From Heterobasidion occidentale (lineage: Eukaryota > Basidiomycota > Agaricomycetes > Russulales > Bondarzewiaceae), in contig JBCAQO010000004.1 in assembly GCA_039111635.1 (NCBI GenBank), positions 2,232,001 through 2,296,000 on the forward strand: a DNA stretch of 64,000 bases, in the 5' to 3' direction. Under the pieces are notes generated by a model that did no database searches, was not told the origin of the DNA, and saw only the letters and a program-made list of their open reading frames with translations. Of this stretch, positions 58,304 through 64,000 are shown piece after piece (position 1 is the first letter of the stretch; the number at the start of each line of letters is the position of its first letter). Both the position numbers and the translations under genes were made by a program.

Positions 58304-58973
58304 GAGTGAATGTATGCGCGGTGCTCGATCATGTTTATCTAATTCGTCGCGGAGGAGCGCGGCAGATCATCTGTATGCTTCCGATATCCACCTACTACCT
58401 ACTTACAGGCTCTCTTTTCCCTTCGTCAACCTTGGCACTCTCTGTTTGGATATCACTGACCTATCATTATGCCCTTTGCTTCGGGGGCGCTTCGTCTCCT
58501 CAATCGTGCGATCGTTCGTGACTTTGTCCCTACGTCATGCGCAGGATATCATGTGCCGGGAAGGGTGTGATCAGACATCGTGCTCGCAGCCAGCTTAAGC
58601 TTCATCAATACAGTCAGTTTTTGGAGCTAGGAACGGTTGTGGAGAGCGATACGAAGCCAAGGGTTCAATGGCCCTGCTGTGCCCAATCTCGTCAGGCCAT
58701 CATAAAGTACATAGCGAATAATATAGTTAAACAACGGTGTCCTCCTTCATAACGTCAACAAAGAATACTATGTGAAATGAGAAGATCAACAGCACTGCTT
58801 GGATATACAACATAGAAGATCAAGGCCCCTGAAATATGATCATGGAGTGGTCATGGGTCAGCCGCGCACACGATGCGAACAGGCCGAATCGTACGATGAA
58901 CGAGAGGAAGAAGTCTATCTTTCCACGCCGCACCGTATCGCATCGTACTCACCCGGGCGTTCGCCCGGCGCGG
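58304..58973. other. Convergent intergenic region
   Basis: 670 bp, AT-richer, tail-to-tail between two genes; nothing recognised. Confidence 0.5.
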
Positions 58974-60405
58974 TCACACCTGCAGTAGCCTCTGCGGGAC
59001 CAATGTGATGTTCTTGAGATCGCCACGATCGTGCTCCACCGTGTTCGTGATGTGGATCATGACGGGCTGGCCGCGGCCGCTGAGGCCCCGCGCGCTCGAG
59101 ACGGTCGTCGTCAGCACCGCGCTGCCGGACGTCGTTCCGTGTTCATGCCGCACTGCGATGTCGCTGTCGTCGAAGGTGTCTGTGACGGTTTGGTCGACGC
59201 CGACGGAGTCCGCCTGCGTCTTCCTGAGCGCGACGAGCACGACGATCAGCGTGGAATAGATGCCCTGTGTGTGCGTATTTCGTATTTGTTTGATGGTGAG
59301 CGTGCCGGAATGTGGAGACGCACCGTTAGCTGCGAGATCATGTCGGTGGTGAGGAAGTTGCCCTGTGGTCCGCTCCAGTAGACGATGAAGAAGACAACCT
59401 GGATAAAATTGGCTCTTAGGACAATGTCTACATTAAGGGCGGATGAGGGAGGGACTGACCCAAGTGAAGCAATACAAAAAACCGGATTCGATGAGGAGAT
59501 AAAATATTGCCTTGCTGCGCTTACTTACGTCCGATCCCAATGCAACTCTGTTTTGAACGAAGTATCGCCTGTGCGATCTTGTGGATTTCGCATCTTAAAA
59601 CGAGGAACGGATCAACCCACCTCCCGCGGCATGTCACAAGGCCCGTCGTGATGACGTTTGTGGCCAGTGTGAGGCAGTTCATGGCCAGATCCCACGGGTA
59701 TGACGCTGTGAGTTGCACTGTTGCCATGTGGGCTGCACTCTGCTGTACACCGATGGTGGCCACGACTGTGTGTAAAGCAAAGATATTTAATCGGAATAAA
59801 AATACTCTGGGAGTAGTGTCTTACCTCCTGTTGCCAGCACAAGGATGCAAGGTACGATACAGACCTTCCTGTTAAACCCCCACAATACGTAGGCTCGCCA
59901 CGTAACGATGGCATCTGACAACATGAACTGCGATGTGGTTGTACTCGGACACACAAACAAGAGGGGCAACCGCACTCACGTTGATTGCTGGAAGGTACAG
60001 CTTTGTTATACATGAGGGATCTGTGCCGACACCGGAACTCCTCTGGGGCGTTTTGAGATAGTTCTCGTAGAATCCTTCGATGCTGAGGCCGATATGCACC
60101 GTGGAGACGGCGAACATGATCGTCGTCATCCCAGTGATGATGGCATGCTTGAGCTCGATGGCCATCCACAGCTGCTTTCCCCGCCTGTGAAAACGTTGGC
60201 TATCGGCTGCAAATGTGTTTCACGACTACGCACAGAAGGAGATGCATCGCGATCGTGAAGAGAACGAGATAAACACCTTGTTCGCGGATGCACGATCAGG
60301 ATGTCATAGTCACAAAGGCAGATAGCATTCCACCAGCTCACCATAGAGGATACTCTCGCATACAACCGCGGCATACGCTTCTCCGTCCGTCGCAGAGGCA
60401 GACAT
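58974..60405 (-). CDS. Multi-pass membrane protein, GPCR-like fungal family
   Basis: Several hydrophobic helices: AIITGMTTIMFAVSTVHIGL, FMLSDAIVTWRAYVLW, VCIVPCILVLAT, DLAMNCLTLATNVITTGLV, IFYLLIESGFLYCFTWVVFF and IYSTLIVVLVALR, then a polar cytoplasmic tail ending VPQRLLQV. The segment MLSDAIVTWRAYVLW followed by a terminal Ser/Thr-rich tail marks a large mushroom family often annotated only as hypothetical 7-TM proteins. Start taken at MSASATDGEAYAAVVCESIL. Several introns, all in frame in the parts checked. Ligand and function unknown. Confidence 0.78.
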
Positions 60406-61101
60406 TCCGCTCAGGGGTCGAATCGAGAGGGCAAGGATGCAGACTGCAGACCAATAACGATATATGTATGCTCGGGCTTGATGCGGCCAGAAGACATCAT
60501 GTAGTCTTCTGATTGATAGTCACAGGTATACGCAGATACACGACTAAGATCAAGGGTACGGTCTGGTCCTCGACTGATGTTGGACGTCGGGACCTCGGAA
60601 CAACCCGCATGTCCTCCGTGGCAGCCTAAAGATCGAGTCAACAATTGTTCCTGCGCTTCCGTATAGAATCGAATTATAATACGGAGTGGGAGCTTCGAGC
60701 AGCCTGCTTCAGCATGATATCTGCTGTCGAAGCGCACGCCCACCCATGCCAACTGGGACCTGTGCAGAATCGGGACACCGGAAGACCCACGAATGTTGAT
60801 CTGGGAGGACGCATGCAGAAATAGGAAACTGATGCCAATGATCCGTAGTGCTGTTGGGTACAGGTTCCGCACGACTTGTGATGAAGCAGATTCTAGGCGC
60901 CATCACACCCTGGTGTGTAAGTGTATGATGGCGACTGTATGCAAAGCCTGTATGAATGATCGTGAAAGTCCTTGAGAGCATCGAGTGTGAGTGGGCACAG
61001 TGCTCGTTGAAACTCCGACCTCGCTGGGCTCTATTTCTGGAATCCCGCGCTTAGCCTCTCTCAGACCATTCTCATCTGTGTTGAGCTGCTCGAACACTTT
61101 C
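60406..61101. other. Divergent intergenic region
   Basis: About 700 bp upstream of two divergent membrane-protein genes. A - strand frame at 60872-60411 starts with a hydrophobic stretch but has no supporting exon structure. Confidence 0.4.
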
Positions 61102-62177
61102 ATGGCATCAAATGCGGATTACATTCCTCTCAGGCGTCACCTAAGTCTCGACGATCAGGAATACGACGGCCTTGATGAAGAGAGCGACGCTGATACCGAA
61201 GGTACCCCATCCAAACGACCAAGACTGATCAGGACGCGATCGCAGCGACTGCCGTCTGCGATCAGCCTTACAGCTCTCTTCAGCTTCGCCGCTTTTATCA
61301 TATCACTCTTGAGCGCCATCTTGGTCGTGTATCAGCTTCTGTTTATGTCGCGCGCGCTGGTGCCAAGTGTGCAGCGTGTCTACGACATCGATATGAACAC
61401 ACTTCGCCGGCCGAGTCTCTATATGGGACTCGAGCGTGTTCCGCTCGCCGACGCGTCTTCTGACACAGATCAGGACGGTAGTGGAGCGGGTCATCATGGC
61501 GGTGGGATGCACAACTCGTCTAAGCCGCAAGAGTCGGCAGCTCTGCCTGTGGGCCCCGGACGAGCGACGGCGATAACTCATGTGAACTTGCTGAACCCGT
61601 TCGCACCGTACTCGCGCGACGGATGGGTACTCATCACAGCATATGTACGCTTCCAATCTTTTCTAACAAATCTCGAACGACCTCGCTGAGCGGAATGCCT
61701 TGTGTCCGTTCAGGATATTGCTGTTATGCAGTTCGCCCATACACCGGTCGAACAGTCTTCTTGTGCCTTTCAGCTCTCGCTCCCGCCCCGCCGCTCACTC
61801 ATTCAATCGGCGCGACTTCTCACCTTGGAAAACCCAGCTGCGCCTGGTGGCATCCCGACGCTCGACATATACATGCTTGACGCGACAGATATCGACCTCG
61901 CGCAAGTAAATATTTCTTGGGCGTCGCGGCCACCGCGCCGTGCATTCGTTGGTCGCGTCGAGGCCAGGTTCGGGGAAAATGCAACGACGCCTCAATTCGA
62001 TTGTAGCGGCGGCGGCGATAGGCTCACTGTTGAGCTGGCTTGTATAGGTGACGGTTGTAGAGTTGAATATCGCGAGGAAGAAGGCGATCCTATCATCGGT
62101 AGGTCGCTAGCGGTGAAATCAAGGATGAAAATAGCTGACAACTGCCGTCCCCAGGACTTACCTTGATATCAGCCTGA
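61102..62177 (+). CDS. Single-pass (type II-like) membrane protein of unknown function
   Basis: Start MASNADYIPLRRHLSLDDQE. An acidic, Arg-containing cytosolic N-terminus of about 50 residues precedes one transmembrane helix (SLTALFSFAAFIISLLSAIL), then a long extracytosolic part with potential N-glycosylation sites (HNSS, VNIS, ENAT) and a Cys quartet in FDCSGGGDRLTVELACIGDGC. The intron from 61645 into DIAVMQFAHTPVEQ is frame-keeping; the last intron joins DPIIG to LTLISA-stop. I recognise the layout as common in mushroom genomes but know no function. Confidence 0.75.
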
Positions 62178-62861
62178 GTACCTATCACACCTTACGATGG
62201 GTTTGCTTGGTATGTAATGTCACGTCGTAGAAGTTGAATATATTTCACGAACTTGGGCAGCATTGACGAGACTGTGCTTGATCTCGACTAGCTTACCTTT
62301 CATTCTGAAAATTTCCAGGAAATCTTTATCTCAAATATCCATCGATCGGGAGAACTCTGATTATGAAGGATGCAGTAGTCGAGCTTGATACTCGATTTCC
62401 ACCTTATGGGAGATGCGCTGTTCGCCGAACATACTCCCTCCATTTCAAGCAGCCTGGTCCCCTCATCGCGATCTCTCCTGCTTCGTCCTCCTTTTCATTC
62501 TCCTTTATCTCGCGATGCACGCCGAAAGCCCCGAGAAGGCGCGTTTTATGCTTCAAGGTGTGCTCCTCCTGGAATCATACACACTTAGGTTGGACACAGG
62601 TGCGACACTCATTGTCTATCTCGCTTCTTTTTAATCATGGCTTTCGCCTCAAAGATGATCGCCCGCTCTTGTCCTATGAATGTGCAGTCCAAGTGCGATC
62701 CTATGCCTTTAGCGGGTGTCCACGCACCCGAGCCGTCCATGGACTTGTCACACACGGGAATCCGCGATGCCGATACTCAAGAATGTAGGGTACAAGGCCG
62801 AGATCATAACACATAGCTCCCATCCTTCTTCACATGCCAAAGGTCCGTCCCCTTCAGGTAT

Positions 62862-62908
62862 AATTGGAGCTCTCACGTCTTGCGGGATCGTTGGCGAGAG
62901 CTCCAATT
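62862..62908. repeat. Perfect 13-bp inverted repeat (hairpin)
   Basis: Arms AATTGGAGCTCTC (62862-62874) and GAGAGCTCCAATT (62896-62908) are perfect complements around a 21-nt spacer. It could be a stem-loop or a relic of a small inverted-repeat element. Confidence 0.7.
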
Positions 62909-62943
62909 CATCTACGTTACTGCCTCGCGGTCCCCATGATCGT

Positions 62944-62970
62944 CCATACGCTTCCATACGCTTCCATACG
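62944..62970 (+). repeat. Tandem 10-bp repeat
   Basis: Almost three copies of CCATACGCTT. Confidence 0.7.
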
Positions 62971-63584
62971 TCTAGAGGTCTATTAGTCGGGATCGATTAT
63001 TCTGGAAGCATTTAAGTTAAAGATAAAGGAAGCGGGTCTGTAATTAGAAGGTTTGACACTTCGCATCCGCGGTCGTGTGTGCATCAAAGGTACTGTGATA
63101 TCTTTCATCAGGTACGTGAAAAGTGTGTCTGAGCCATGAGGCAGGATCCACAAACCACTAACAAAGCGGCTTTCACTGTAGAGTAGATCAATATTGAGGA
63201 CGACTCATGGCGCTGATGCGGATGCTACGACCGAGTATCCCTCACTGAATGGAAATAAGGTTGATCCACGCAGATTCACGTTTACCGGATCCTCTCAATC
63301 GAACACCGAGGTCTTGAAGGGCAAACTTCGCCCTCCTCTCGAGAGGTATTGAAACACGACGGAAACCATCTCACCACGACCTTCTCAGGCATACGTTCGG
63401 TACAGTGATACCTCATCTCTCCCTCACCAATATAGTGAGTTACATGGAGGGCATGCTCAAAAGCGGCAACGAGCTCTATTATCCCTCCGTTCCTGTATGC
63501 GCATATACATGACAGAGCACAACGCACGACACTCCTTCCGGGGCATCCCAAACCAATCGATAGCACCTACACGATCCGTATAAA

Positions 63585-64000
63585 TTATACCTGACTATGT
63601 TCCTCTCCCTCCCGCTCCGGCCCTCCCCTCATAGATCGATCTCTTATCTCCTGTGTGACATCCTGAAGAACCCCCACTACCATCCTTGCCCCGGCACCAT
63701 CCCCTCTCACGAACATGGCCTTGACAATCATCTTGTACAGCGGCCTCACGTGCCGAAAGAACTTGACCTCCCCCTTCGCACCCGAAAGCGGGATTCCCGA
63801 CGGCAGCCTGTCAATCCCTTTCGTCCCAAAGGGCACATCCTCGCCAACCCCAGAGAACCTCGGCCCGCCGGGATAGCCAGCGCGGATGAGGTGGTCGAAC
63901 AGCGCGCGAACCTTGAAGCCGTCCATGCCGACCTTCCACCTGAGCATCGCCTTGAGTACGATGTTCGTCGTGACGCGGTCCGGAACAAAGCCGTGCTCTG
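63585..64000 (-). CDS. Pentatricopeptide-repeat protein, C-terminal part (runs off the right edge)
   Basis: The open frame enters from the right edge with GFVPDRVTTNIVLKAMLRW followed by ALFDHLIRAGYPGG and ends PLYKMIVKAMFVRGDGAGAR, VVGVLQDVTQEIRDR and EEHSQV-stop. The D-x-VT-x-N-x-x-L-x-A-x-x-RW helix pair and the GYPGG turn are those of fungal PPR proteins, which usually bind RNA in mitochondria. The N-terminal part lies outside the window. Confidence 0.65.
   Translation of the reverse strand, partial: EHGFVPDRVTTNIVLKAMLRWKVGMDGFKVRALFDHLIRAGYPGGPRFSGVGEDVPFGTKGIDRLPSGIPLSGAKGEVKFFRHVRPLYKMIVKAMFVRGDGAGARMVVGVLQDVTQEIRDRSMRGGPEREGEEHSQV

Larger units (their letters stand above)
62178..63584. 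other. Intergenic region with inverted and tandem repeats
   Basis: 1.4 kb without a supported gene. Frames at 62363-62788 and 62716-63015 have no motifs. It contains a 13-bp inverted repeat and a short tandem repeat, listed separately. Confidence 0.45.

Noticed and set aside
60411..60872. Secreted small protein on the - strand (hydrophobic start)
   Set aside because: Only a hydrophobic stretch; no exon structure, family or promoter support.
1..64000. CRISPR arrays, bacterial operons or prophage
   Set aside because: The window is intron-rich fungal DNA; no regularly spaced repeats or bacterial gene layout.

Overview
The window is nuclear DNA of a filamentous fungus, most probably a basidiomycete of the Agaricomycetes. 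Nearly every gene is cut by short GT-AG introns of about 45-100 nt. Several genes are of basidiomycete type: a Galpha subunit with a long helical-domain insert, a GPCR-like multi-pass membrane family, a GH79 glycosidase, and a tiny spliced Cys-rich protein. I assembled exons by hand from family conservation, so internal splice sites are inferences. Most outer boundaries are firm.

Layout, left to right. 1.7-8 kb: F-box/leucine-rich-repeat protein (+) and a VCX1-type vacuolar Ca2+/H+ antiporter (+). 8.4-17.7 kb, all on -: peroxisomal multifunctional beta-oxidation enzyme FOX2, B-type cyclin, and an FHA/G-patch protein. 18-21 kb: an XLF/Nej1-like end-joining factor (+) and a three-exon Cys-rich mini-gene (-). 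21.3-25.7 kb: a gene-poor island. 25.7-33.4 kb: isochorismatase-like hydrolase (-), Mim1/TOM13 mitochondrial import factor (+), cytochrome b5-acyl-CoA dehydrogenase fusion (-), tRNA-Gly(GCC) (+), DJ-1/PfpI protein (+). 33.6-37 kb: intracellular LysM protein (-) and tRNA 2-thiolation subunit NCS2/CTU2 (-). 37.5-42.3 kb: GH79 glycosidase and MFS sugar transporter in tandem (+). 43-54 kb: TM-SH3 protein (+), ASA1-like WD40 protein (+), Galpha (-), PPIL3 cyclophilin (+), F-actin capping protein beta (-), TAN1-like THUMP protein (-). 54-64 kb: a protein with a catalytically degenerate RNase H-like domain (+), a bHLH factor (+), a multi-pass membrane protein (-), a single-pass membrane protein (+), and a PPR protein running off the right edge (-).

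Functional links: FOX2 ends in AKL and the cytochrome b5-acyl-CoA dehydrogenase ends in ARL, both PTS1-type signals, so two beta-oxidation steps are probably peroxisomal. GH79 plus a sugar transporter resembles a small sugar release/uptake pair. NCS2, TAN1 and the tRNA gene all concern tRNA.

The most striking pattern is technical or evolutionary. Six otherwise intact, conserved genes (F-box/LRR, VCX1, MIM1, LysM, GH79, Galpha) each carry exactly one apparent single-base deletion. Each is repaired by one extra base, most often in a short C or A run. Uncorrected long-read assembly errors are the simplest explanation. For biology, the best leads are the Cys-rich mini-gene at 20.7-21.1 kb, the degenerate RNase H-like protein, and the Galpha lacking the catalytic glutamine.
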